From assembly GCF_014284125.1 (NCBI RefSeq), contig NZ_JACOFX010000014.1, positions 108,078 to 172,077 on the forward strand: a stretch of 64,000 nucleotides of DNA, in the 5' to 3' direction. Source of the stretch: Undibacterium umbellatum (GTDB lineage Bacteria > Pseudomonadota > Gammaproteobacteria > Burkholderiales > Burkholderiaceae_D). The position numbers were made by a program, and so were the translations under genes. How positions within the stretch are numbered: the stretch's first letter is position 1; every line of letters begins with the position of its first letter. Positions 37,774 to 46,613 of this stretch are shown piece by piece. The notes beneath the pieces were generated by a model. The model was given only the letters and a program-made list of their open reading frames with translations. It had not been told where the DNA came from and did not search any database.

Positions 37774-38517
37774 TTATGACTTGTATCGCTTCAAAATTAG
37801 TGAAAAAAACGGCTGATCCAGCAGACCGTCTGCGTTTGGAGTCAGCCATTTCTCTATCAATTCACTAACGTCTTCATAGCTCTGCTGCGCAACGTCAAAT
37901 TCGTCTTCTAACATTAGAGCAAACTTTGCGCGTGCTCTTTTTAGACGCTCGCAGTTTAGGTTTAGTAACCCGATATGCTTATCAATTGAATTTTTGTCTA
38001 AACTTCCGACGTTTTTCGCTTTGTGATTGAACTTCATTTGTCCGTCTACTTCGTACAGGAACAGAGACTCCGAACTTGGTATTTCCTTGGGCGAAATGAA
38101 GCCAACATTAGGGTGTTTATCACCCTTGAATTGTCCGCATGAGATATTATTCTTTGAGGTGTAAATCCGAGACTCGGAATCACAAATAGAGCTTGGCATG
38201 TTACCCGCGGGTGCTGTTCCACCTAGGCAAGCAGGCAACAAATTGTCCCAATGGATCGCCCAGTTTGGGTCCCCTGGGAGATAACTTGAATTTACATCGC
38301 CTTTTTTTGGGACAAAATGTTCGACTTGAAAATCGACTTTGTCGATCAATTTTTGTTCACAATATATACATAGTCCAGCCCCTTTCTTTGGTACTGTATT
38401 CTTGACTGAGATGTTCACGTTCATCGTAGCCTTTAAATCAGCCCAAGTAGCATTAGGATCAGCAGTTCTGAACTTTTCAAGTTCCAGCGGTTCTGATATA
38501 TGGAAATAGGGCATCAT
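37774..38517 (-). CDS. PtuB-like HNH endonuclease
   Basis: 247 residues. The zinc/HNH features are CIYC at residues 50-53, FQVEHFVPKKGD with the catalytic-type EH at 66-67, WDNLLPAC at 90-97, and a following CD at 112-113. This CxxC...EHxxPK...NLL..C...CD pattern is that of PtuB, the HNH component of the anti-phage Septu system and of retron Ec78. It overlaps the end of the ATPase fusion gene by 4 bases, so the two are made together, as PtuA and PtuB are. Proposed role: nuclease effector controlled by the ATPase. It is A/T-rich like its upstream neighbour. Confidence 0.82.
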   Translation of the reverse strand: MMPYFHISEPLELEKFRTADPNATWADLKATMNVNISVKNTVPKKGAGLCIYCEQKLIDKVDFQVEHFVPKKGDVNSSYLPGDPNWAIHWDNLLPACLGGTAPAGNMPSSICDSESRIYTSKNNISCGQFKGDKHPNVGFISPKEIPSSESLFLYEVDGQMKFNHKAKNVGSLDKNSIDKHIGLLNLNCERLKRARAKFALMLEDEFDVAQQSYEDVSELIEKWLTPNADGLLDQPFFSLILKRYKS

Positions 38518-41063
38518 TCACCTTTCTTTGAACGAACCCAGTTGACTCTCTTGATCGCTAGGTCTGCTTTCAGGAGCAGTGGCTCCTTTCCGTCGGTGAG
38601 TTCTTCAATTTCCCTTCTTAGTCGGCGAGCAGTCTCTGAATCTGACAACCCATCTTCGATCAAGTTAAAGTAATCACGCAATTTCATAATTACTTCCGTT
38701 TCTGGACGCTGTTTGACGCCAAGAATCTCTTCCATCACCCATCCACTTTCAGCACCGTAGGGTGTTGAAACAGTACCCGAGACCTGACTGTCGTAGGATA
38801 CCGTCCGAATGTTTTCACCTTTTACGGTGGTAAGTACTTGCGGGCTATGTGTCGAAACGACAAATTGAATATTTGGGAAGAGCGATCGTAAGTCGTCTAA
38901 GACTTTTTGCTGCCATCTTGGATGCAAATGCAGTTCAATTTCATCAATTAAGACGATGCCCACTACATTCAAAGGATTGCTGCTTTCAGGGTTTAATTGG
39001 TAAGCTCGTCTTACCAAGTCAACAGTCATAGAAACCATGCTCCTATTTCCCTCACTGAGCTGCTCAAGAGACAGTGAAACATTTTCACCTGAAACAGTGC
39101 GCCACTGGACACGGATGTCACTTTCGTTTCTATCGAAAGAAATGTTTGTAGCACTTGGGACTATTTGTTGTATCGCTCGCAGGATCAAAGACTTCACTGG
39201 GTGTATGTAATTTTGTTGCTTCTCTTCGTCACGTATTCTCAATTCAGCAACTTCAATTTTCGAGAACCAATTTTTTATAGAAGCGTAGTTAAGGCGTGCC
39301 TCAAGCGCACCGTCGTAGCCCTCATACCTGCTATTTTTTTCAAATGGGTCGATCGCGACCTTTCCAGCTGAAGTGAGAGTTCTATTTGTGCCGTAATACG
39401 CTACTAACGGGAGATCTGCATTATTTTCGACTATTTCAGTGGCAAACTCTGCAAGTGCTGAATGGCCTATCCCTTGAATGCTATTTTTTGTCGCACCCCT
39501 TATCGACAGATCCCAACTCAAACTAGAATTGGTTTCTATAAAAACCTGTGCATAGTCTGATTCCCCCTCCGCCGATATTCGAATATCAGATTTTCGAAGG
39601 AGACGCCCTTTTGCCTCAGGTATGGACGTTAAAAACGGGCCAAGGCTTGCAGCGATGGCTTCGAGAATTGAAGTCTTCCCTGCACCATTTTCCCCGACAA
39701 GCACAGTTAGATTTTTATGAATTGAAGTCGAAAAATCTCGGTACCCGCGAAAATTCCGTAGATTTATGGTCCTAAGTGTAAGCGATTTTTTAACGTAGTT
39801 AGAGGGATCTAGTGATGCCCCATTTTCGATGATAAATTCGCCGTCCAAAGATACGCTGTATTTTCCATCGTTCTCCGTAGCATCCAAAATATATTCGATA
39901 TGTTTCTCATCGAAACCGTGCCTCCCTTTGCGTGGTGAACAAAAAGACGACGCATCAACAAATCGTATTGTTTGGTTTTTATTAGAAATTGAGCGAGATT
40001 TTTTAAGAATTAAAAGTACAGTTTGAACCTTTGTCGAGAAATGAATTTTGCTTGGCAATAGAATGACAGCATCAACCAAATTGTTGCGAATAAGCTGCTT
40101 ACGAATTTCAAATTCTTTACCAGATCTAGTAAGTGGCCCCAATTGGCAGCAGGTAATTAGAGTTCCTTTGGGATTAAGTACATTTAACATACTCAAGACA
40201 ATAAATAAGTCACTTTTGGTTTCCGGCAAATTTTCTACGAGCGGAATCCAATTTTCATCTTTCCATTTGATGGGCCCGATCGCAGCACTTTCTATAATGT
40301 ATTTAGGTACTCTTAAAGAAATTGGGGGGAACGAGACGACTAAATCAAAAGAATCACTTCCGTAACATGGCTTGCTAAGAAAATTTCCCAGAACATCATG
40401 TCCAGGAACGTCGAGAATAATGCGAGCAATTATTTCCAAATAATAGGAATTTGAATTAATCTCTTGCGTGTAAATTTGAGCATTTTCTATTTCACGATAA
40501 AACTGAAATGCCGTTAATCCACCTCCCGCAAAAGGGTCATATATGGATTGAGGATTGTTTCGTTTTCCCAATCCTAAGACAAGTTTATTTAAATCATTTG
40601 GGGTATAAAACTGACTTCCAGTCCGTGATTCACTCTCGGTGAATCTAGCATTTAGCTCGTAAAGGGTTTTTTGTGCGATTGTTTCGTTAACTGGAGAACG
40701 GATATCACTGAGAAAAGCGAGTATTTCTCGATGCACATCATTTTCTAGTTCTTTAGAGAAAATGGTTTTTGGAATTTCTTCTTTTAAAAAAAATATAACA
40801 TTTTGATCTGACCGTGTTGCAATTAATTGCTCTAAGGAAAAAGCCTTCATTAAATCAGCGATGTGCTGACGAAGCTCGTCGATTGTTAAAAAACCGGTAT
40901 TTTTGAGTTTCTTATCAAATTTCGCTTGAAAAAAACTGATGATTAGTATGGTGAAAGCTAATTTTCGAAAATGATCGATGCTTGCACTCCCCTTAGCACG
41001 ATCTAATATTCTCCAGATTTTTTTTGTAAGTTCGCTTGCCTCAATTTGTTCATCGAGTGACAT
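38514..41063 (-). CDS. Type I methyltransferase-like domain fused to a PtuA-like ATPase
   Basis: 849 residues in two parts. Residues 1-425 resemble HsdM/N6-adenine methyltransferase: a helical N-terminus, GSQFYTPNDLNKLV at 149, SAM motif I IYDPFAGGG at 174-182, then motif IV read as SFPPIS (244-249) instead of NPP(Y/F). Residues 428-849 are an AAA/ABC-type ATPase: LRTINLRNFRGYRDFS, Walker A GENGAGKTS (457-465), signature-like LSEGNRS (669), Walker B GIVLIDEIELHLHP (702-715) and switch STHSPQV (737-743). This is the layout of PtuA and related SMC-like ATPases. SAM binding may persist while methylation is probably lost. It is coupled to hsdR upstream (1-base overlap) and to the HNH gene downstream. 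The fusion is not one I know as described. Strongly A/T-rich. Confidence 0.85.
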   Translation of the reverse strand: MSLDEQIEASELTKKIWRILDRAKGSASIDHFRKLAFTILIISFFQAKFDKKLKNTGFLTIDELRQHIADLMKAFSLEQLIATRSDQNVIFFLKEEIPKTIFSKELENDVHREILAFLSDIRSPVNETIAQKTLYELNARFTESESRTGSQFYTPNDLNKLVLGLGKRNNPQSIYDPFAGGGLTAFQFYREIENAQIYTQEINSNSYYLEIIARIILDVPGHDVLGNFLSKPCYGSDSFDLVVSFPPISLRVPKYIIESAAIGPIKWKDENWIPLVENLPETKSDLFIVLSMLNVLNPKGTLITCCQLGPLTRSGKEFEIRKQLIRNNLVDAVILLPSKIHFSTKVQTVLLILKKSRSISNKNQTIRFVDASSFCSPRKGRHGFDEKHIEYILDATENDGKYSVSLDGEFIIENGASLDPSNYVKKSLTLRTINLRNFRGYRDFSTSIHKNLTVLVGENGAGKTSILEAIAASLGPFLTSIPEAKGRLLRKSDIRISAEGESDYAQVFIETNSSLSWDLSIRGATKNSIQGIGHSALAEFATEIVENNADLPLVAYYGTNRTLTSAGKVAIDPFEKNSRYEGYDGALEARLNYASIKNWFSKIEVAELRIRDEEKQQNYIHPVKSLILRAIQQIVPSATNISFDRNESDIRVQWRTVSGENVSLSLEQLSEGNRSMVSMTVDLVRRAYQLNPESSNPLNVVGIVLIDEIELHLHPRWQQKVLDDLRSLFPNIQFVVSTHSPQVLTTVKGENIRTVSYDSQVSGTVSTPYGAESGWVMEEILGVKQRPETEVIMKLRDYFNLIEDGLSDSETARRLRREIEELTDGKEPLLLKADLAIKRVNWVRSKKGE

Positions 41064-44044
41064 TAATAATACTCCTTGATATACGCATATGCCCGATCAA
41101 ATAAAGCCTGATCAGTATGTAGCTTGTATTTAAGTAGTGCCTTGCGAAGGGATTTTTGTACCTCGCGTTCGCCGCCAATCGTTGTCTGCCAGCCGGGGAA
41201 ACGTACGACCCGAACGATGGCATCAATATCGGAAACGATACGTTCGACGACTGCAGGTGTTTGGTTTGTCTTTAACTCTAAAAACAATTCGGTCAGTGCG
41301 GCTTGCGCTGACTTATCTTGCATGGCTGCTTCGAGATCTTTTTCTGCTTGAATAGTCTCTTTCGCGATCTTACATAATTCTTTAACGAATTCGATGGATG
41401 TGATTAATCCCTGCTCTGCCTTGTTGCGCAAGTCTTCGAGTCGTTCGCTGAGAGACTTGAACTTAGGGTCGCCCGCATGCCTTTGAAAACGCTTAGCGAG
41501 CATTTTTTCAAGTTGCTTCACTTGTTTCGAGTCGGGGTTGTTGAAAATGTTTTCGATCACATCTGCGTCCAGAACGAACTCGTCCAGAGTGTGCACTTCC
41601 CCTACGTGAATGTTGTCATGAATGAGTTTGGTAGTTTGCGCACCAAGTGTTAGCCACAATAATGTTCCAACATTATCTGATGCGGGTCTGACAGATTCAA
41701 AAACCTGAGCAAGCCATTTGTAATCCTGATTATATTGATTGAGTACTTCGTCTGGCGATAAGGATTCCCACAGTCGCGCTAAGTATTTGAAATCAAGTGC
41801 GAATGCATCTTTCTTCTCAACGGTACCAATGGCGTTTTGTGCAGCCTCTAAACCCTCAAATCCAACGAGGGTTCGATCGACTCCCGCAAAATGAGCCAGC
41901 GCATCCGACATAGCCTGCGGTAACTTTTCTCGAAGTTCGGTAAGATTACTAATGACTTGCTTAACACTTTGCTCATCAAACTCAAGCGCTTTTGCTGCAT
42001 CATCGAATACGCCAAAGTAGTCGACAATCCGGCCAAAACTTTTTTGAGGGAATAAGCGGTTGGTTCGACAAATAGCCTGTAATAAAGTATGGTCTTTCAG
42101 TGACTTATCCAAGTACATTGTCTGCAAAATAGGGGCATCAAAGCCAGTCAGGAGTTTGGCAGTGACGATCAGGAATAGTAGTTCTGAATTTTTATTATTG
42201 AATTCGTCTACGACCTTCTCTTGTTGTCCCTTATCTAGTTCCCATTTTTTCTTGAAATCGAAATCGTCGTTGGCAGTCGTAGATATCACCACTCGGCTTG
42301 CCGCTTCTGGAAAGTGTTTATCTAGCTCTTCTTTGTATTGCACGCAGGCGTGACGGTCTGGTGTGACGATCATCGCCTTGAAACCTTGTGGTTCAACCTT
42401 AGTCTTGAAATGGATCGCAATATCTTCAACGATTTTCTTGACTCGTTCCGGTGATTTCAAGAAGGCAGCCATTTTGGCTGACTTTTGGTTGAGCGCATCG
42501 GCTTCTTCATCGGTCAGCGCTGTGCCTTCCTTAAACTCCGCAAAGGCTTTATCAATGGCCTCTTTATCTACATGAACGTCCACTAAGCGAGGTTCAAAGT
42601 GTAGCGGCAAAGTGGCTGCATCGCGAATGGAGTCATGGAAGGTGTAGCGAGACATGTAGCCACCTTCGTCGGCTTCCGCACCAAACGCCCAAAACGTATT
42701 CTTATCTGCTTTATTGACAGGCGTACCAGTTAACCCAAACAAGAACGCATTGGGTAGAGCAGCCCGCATTTGACGACCGAGATCGCCTTCTTGCGTACGA
42801 TGTGCTTCATCGACCAAAACGATGATGTTATCTCTTGTGTTCATGTTCGGCTTAGCATCGCGGAACTTATGAATCATGGAGATAATAATTTTTCGTGTAT
42901 CGCGCTCCAACATCGTCTGCAGTTCTTTGATATTGTCCGTGCTCTCCACATTGGCAATATCGGCGGCATTAAATGTACCGGAAATTTGTGTGTCAAGATC
43001 CGTCCTATCAACCAGTACTAGCACTGTAGGACTCTTAAGTGCTTGCGTCCGGCGCAGCTTTTGTGCGGCAAATACCATGAGCAGTGATTTACCCGAACCT
43101 TGAAAATGCCAGATCAGCCCTTTTTTAATTTTTCCTTCTACTACCCGTTCTACAATTTTGTTGGCGCCTTCGTACTGTTGAAAGCGGGGGATCACCTTCA
43201 TACGAATTTTCTTGTTATTGCTCGAAAAGAGAGTGAAGTTTCGCAAAATATCTAGCAGGCGTACCGGCGAAAGCAGATCTGACAGTTCCCGGCCAATTTC
43301 AGCAAGCCCCAATGCCTGGGCCAGTGCCGTGTTTTTTGATTCAATGCGCCAGGGTGCCCAGAATTCCAGCGGACAACGCACCGCACCGTAAAAGAGTTGC
43401 TTGCCCTCAGTCGCAAAGGAGAGAATATTAGGCACAAAGAGCTGCGGCACGGCATTTTCGTAGATGTCGTGAATCTCGTGAGCGCCATCCAGCCAAGAAA
43501 CGGCCGGGCGTATCGGTGTTTTGGCTTCGCCTATCACTACGGGAATTCCGTTGATAAAGAGCACCACATCAGGAATTTTGGTTTCGCGGTGATGGATGCG
43601 AAACTGATTGGTAATAATTCCGTGGTTGTTGCTCATGGTCTCAAAGTCAACGATTTTGACCGGGCGATGAGAGTTGTTTTCGCCAAAGGGCATGGACTTT
43701 TCGCCGCAGACCCACTTGAGAAACTCCTCGTTGGCACGCACTAGGCCCGTATGAGCCACCGAATTCAAAATCCCTCGAAGCGTATGAATCACCTCAACGG
43801 CACGCTCCGGTTTTTCGGCGATTTCGGGGTTGAGGCGAATGAGAGCGGATTTGAGTTCGTTTTCGAGAAGCACTTCGTTTACACTGCGGTCGAGCTGCTG
43901 CGGGGAGCGGAACTGCCAGAAATGACCGTAGCTTGTGTCGGCATCTTCGGAGACGGCGGAAGCAGTGGTTTGGGTGTTGAGATTGGCTCCTGAAAGTTTA
44001 TGAATGATGAAATATTCGACGGAGTTGAGTTCGGTAAAGGCCAT
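41063..44044 (-). CDS. hsdR: Type I restriction enzyme HsdR subunit
   Basis: 993 residues. The N-terminal nuclease domain has Asp159 (IPDVVLF) and GEAK (172-175), the PD-(D/E)xK pattern. The motor follows: Walker A FQGSGKS (314-320), LVDRTDLDTQ, DEAH (412-415), and LFGLTGTPV. The C-terminal helical region should contact the methyltransferase. All key motifs are intact, so it should be an active ATP-dependent translocase and nuclease. Overlaps hsdS by one base upstream and the ATPase fusion gene by one base downstream. Confidence 0.95.
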   Translation of the reverse strand: MAFTELNSVEYFIIHKLSGANLNTQTTASAVSEDADTSYGHFWQFRSPQQLDRSVNEVLLENELKSALIRLNPEIAEKPERAVEVIHTLRGILNSVAHTGLVRANEEFLKWVCGEKSMPFGENNSHRPVKIVDFETMSNNHGIITNQFRIHHRETKIPDVVLFINGIPVVIGEAKTPIRPAVSWLDGAHEIHDIYENAVPQLFVPNILSFATEGKQLFYGAVRCPLEFWAPWRIESKNTALAQALGLAEIGRELSDLLSPVRLLDILRNFTLFSSNNKKIRMKVIPRFQQYEGANKIVERVVEGKIKKGLIWHFQGSGKSLLMVFAAQKLRRTQALKSPTVLVLVDRTDLDTQISGTFNAADIANVESTDNIKELQTMLERDTRKIIISMIHKFRDAKPNMNTRDNIIVLVDEAHRTQEGDLGRQMRAALPNAFLFGLTGTPVNKADKNTFWAFGAEADEGGYMSRYTFHDSIRDAATLPLHFEPRLVDVHVDKEAIDKAFAEFKEGTALTDEEADALNQKSAKMAAFLKSPERVKKIVEDIAIHFKTKVEPQGFKAMIVTPDRHACVQYKEELDKHFPEAASRVVISTTANDDFDFKKKWELDKGQQEKVVDEFNNKNSELLFLIVTAKLLTGFDAPILQTMYLDKSLKDHTLLQAICRTNRLFPQKSFGRIVDYFGVFDDAAKALEFDEQSVKQVISNLTELREKLPQAMSDALAHFAGVDRTLVGFEGLEAAQNAIGTVEKKDAFALDFKYLARLWESLSPDEVLNQYNQDYKWLAQVFESVRPASDNVGTLLWLTLGAQTTKLIHDNIHVGEVHTLDEFVLDADVIENIFNNPDSKQVKQLEKMLAKRFQRHAGDPKFKSLSERLEDLRNKAEQGLITSIEFVKELCKIAKETIQAEKDLEAAMQDKSAQAALTELFLELKTNQTPAVVERIVSDIDAIVRVVRFPGWQTTIGGEREVQKSLRKALLKYKLHTDQALFDRAYAYIKEYY

Positions 44045-45147
44045 TAGAATACCTCGTTGATGAGGGATTTTTGGAGGGCTTTGGAGTTAGCTATATGAAT
44101 TCTTATCTGATCAATTTCGTTATCAAGTATGTCTAATAGATTTGCTAAAAAAGTTTGTTTTTCAGAAAGTGGAAAGTAAATGTTTAAAGGGTGAATTGTA
44201 TTTCGATTTAAGGTTGGAACTGCAGTTGCAGCATTAAATGTTTCAAGATTTATCGACTTCAAAAACCAGTATATGAATTTGGGATTATTATCTTTGAAAT
44301 CCTTTACCCAAAGTGTTGTGTCATGCGGCCAATAATGTAGGGCAGTGAAATACACATCTCCAATTTTACCTTTTCTACCAGTAATAACTCCGGGTGATTG
44401 GCACATCGCGACATTGTGATAATAGCTTAATCCAGAAGATGATATAACGGGTATATCCCCTGCCAATGATTTTTCTTTAGTTAGATCAAATCCTCTCTGT
44501 AAAACAAAGAAATCTTCCAATTTTCCTTCCATAAATTTTTCTTCAGAAGTGATGATCTTTTTTTTGAAATACTTGTTTTTTATTTGAAGCATTTCTAATG
44601 TCAAAAGTGTTTTGACACTTTCCAACACCGCCAAATCCTTCTCAATCACCTTATCCATCACCCAGAGCAGTTCTGCCAGTTCGGCCTGCTGTTCTTTGGG
44701 TGGGAGGAGGAATTCGTAGTCGGCTAGGTCTTTGAATTTCACTCGCGGCGACAATCCGCCCGCCGAATGTTTCACCGCATAATCAAAGAATTTGTCGTTA
44801 TTGACGATGAAAGGAAGAAGCTCGGGAAGCAGATTCTTTTTGGCTCGAAGCACGGTAATATCACCGGAGCAAATTCCATCAAAACTGGCCTGCGCCGCCT
44901 TTTTGAGATAGGCTCGACGACGACCAAAGAGCACATCGCCCACAGCAAAACGTTTGGTAAAAGTAGTGCTCTCTTCGATTCCCGCTGAACGGCGAAGATG
45001 GATTGATTCGGTGTCGATATGTTCAAGTCCGACTATATGTTCCAGTCCCGAAGCGGCGAGGTCGGTGATGGTTTCTTTGGGTTCGACAACCACGTCTCCA
45101 AATTTGACGAGTTTCCAACTACTTTTATCTATGTTCAAATTTTTCAT
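44044..45147 (-). CDS. hsdS: Type I restriction specificity subunit HsdS
   Basis: 367 residues with two target-recognition domains. The first (about 10-150) ends LADYEFLLPPKEQQAELAELL, followed by a conserved helix. The second (about 205-325) ends HPLNIYFPLSEKQTFLANLLDIL, with the second helix. The IPVISSSGLSYYH stretch is typical of HsdS. The second half is visibly more A/T-rich than the first, suggesting domain exchange. The only hsdS here, although there are two hsdM genes. Overlaps hsdM by 4 bases and hsdR by 1. Confidence 0.93.
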   Translation of the reverse strand: MKNLNIDKSSWKLVKFGDVVVEPKETITDLAASGLEHIVGLEHIDTESIHLRRSAGIEESTTFTKRFAVGDVLFGRRRAYLKKAAQASFDGICSGDITVLRAKKNLLPELLPFIVNNDKFFDYAVKHSAGGLSPRVKFKDLADYEFLLPPKEQQAELAELLWVMDKVIEKDLAVLESVKTLLTLEMLQIKNKYFKKKIITSEEKFMEGKLEDFFVLQRGFDLTKEKSLAGDIPVISSSGLSYYHNVAMCQSPGVITGRKGKIGDVYFTALHYWPHDTTLWVKDFKDNNPKFIYWFLKSINLETFNAATAVPTLNRNTIHPLNIYFPLSEKQTFLANLLDILDNEIDQIRIHIANSKALQKSLINEVF

Positions 45148-46613
45148 TTCTGCAACACTTCAAAAAGTTTTTTCATAGAGGTTTTTAGCGTTTCTGAGGT
45201 GTTTCTCCAATCGCTGAAGGCGGCGGCAAAACGGATGGTATCGGCGGCGTTGTGCTCATCTGGACGGACGTATAAATTGATGGCCATATTGCCATTTCGC
45301 CCAAGAACATCTTCATTAGTGACCAGCGATGTAAAACTTTCCATCGTTTCAAATTTTTTGTAGGCCGAAAAGATCTTCGAGATATGCGATTCCATCAAAT
45401 AGGACATCGTTTTATCCTGCTTCACTTCATTGACCGCATTGATGAAAAGGACTTTTCCTTTTCGATTGGGAGCTTTATTGGTCTTGGTAATCAGTAAACA
45501 AGCTTCCATCGGCGAGTTGTAAAATAGATTCGGTCCCAGCCCAATTACACACTCCACCAGATCCTCTTCCACCATTTTTCGACGCATCTCTGCTTCGGAA
45601 TCTCGGAACAAAACGCCATGTGGCCATAGCGAAATGGAACGCCCATTTTTGGCATCCAGACTCTTTTGAATATGCTGTTGAAACGCATAATCTGCACAGC
45701 CCTGGGGTGGTGTTCCCCATACATTTCTACCATATGGATCGCTTTCAAAGCTCTTCCTATCCCACGACTTAATCGAGTAGGGCGGGTTGGCAAGGATGAC
45801 GTTGAACTTTTTCAGTTGATCATTTTCAAGCAAACCCGGATTCGCCAATGTGTCACCGCGTACAATTTGAAACTCCTCTATGCCATGCATAAACATGTTC
45901 ATGCGGGCGATTGCTGAAGTGAGAAGATTGATTTCTTGTCCGTAGAGTTTGAGTGTGCGGTATTCTTTGCCTTCGCTTTTGAGGTGCAATGCGCAGTTCA
46001 ATAATAGACCACCAGAGCCGCAGGTCGGGTCATAGACACTCTCGCCCGGCTGCGGGTCCATGATCATGGTCATGAGCTTGACTACAGTGCGGTTGGTGTA
46101 AAACTCCGCTGCCGTATGGCCGCTGTCATCCGCGAATTCTTTGATCAAGTACTCATAGGCATTGCCTAGTTTATCGTCTGGAACATTGGTGAGGCTGAGT
46201 TTTTGCTGCGAGTAATGCTCGATGAGGTTAATGAGCATTGCATCAGATAAGCGTTCTTTATTGGTCCAACTGGCATCGCCAAAAATGCCATGCAGGGTAT
46301 CAGGGTTCGCCTTCTCAATTGCGCGCATCGCTTCTTGCAATGCTTGACCAACATTGACCGTTGTTTCGCGCACGTCGTTCCAATGAGCGCCTTTGGGAAC
46401 GATGAAATGATGATTTTCCGCAAATTCAGCATAAGCCAAATCGCCATTGCTCTCGGCAAGCGCGAGATCGTACTCTTCATCATAAACGTCTGAAATGCGT
46501 TTAAAAAAGAGTAGAGGAAAAATGTATTGCTTGTAATCGCCAGCATCGATCGTACCTCGCAGGGCAACGGCCGCGCCCCAGAGGTATTTTTCTAGTTCTT
46601 GTTGGGTCATCAT
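45144..46613 (-). CDS. hsdM: Type I DNA methyltransferase HsdM (second copy)
   Basis: 489 residues. N-terminus LEKYLWGAAVALRGTIDAGD, FPLLFFKRISDVYDEEY, SAM motif DPTCGSGG (195-202) and catalytic NPPY (276-279) are all intact. N6-adenine methyltransferase subunit of the type I enzyme. It directly precedes hsdS, so it is the likely core partner. The ATG pair at 46613 overlaps the DUF262 stop (ATGA). Confidence 0.95.
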   Translation of the reverse strand: MMTQQELEKYLWGAAVALRGTIDAGDYKQYIFPLLFFKRISDVYDEEYDLALAESNGDLAYAEFAENHHFIVPKGAHWNDVRETTVNVGQALQEAMRAIEKANPDTLHGIFGDASWTNKERLSDAMLINLIEHYSQQKLSLTNVPDDKLGNAYEYLIKEFADDSGHTAAEFYTNRTVVKLMTMIMDPQPGESVYDPTCGSGGLLLNCALHLKSEGKEYRTLKLYGQEINLLTSAIARMNMFMHGIEEFQIVRGDTLANPGLLENDQLKKFNVILANPPYSIKSWDRKSFESDPYGRNVWGTPPQGCADYAFQQHIQKSLDAKNGRSISLWPHGVLFRDSEAEMRRKMVEEDLVECVIGLGPNLFYNSPMEACLLITKTNKAPNRKGKVLFINAVNEVKQDKTMSYLMESHISKIFSAYKKFETMESFTSLVTNEDVLGRNGNMAINLYVRPDEHNAADTIRFAAAFSDWRNTSETLKTSMKKLFEVLQK

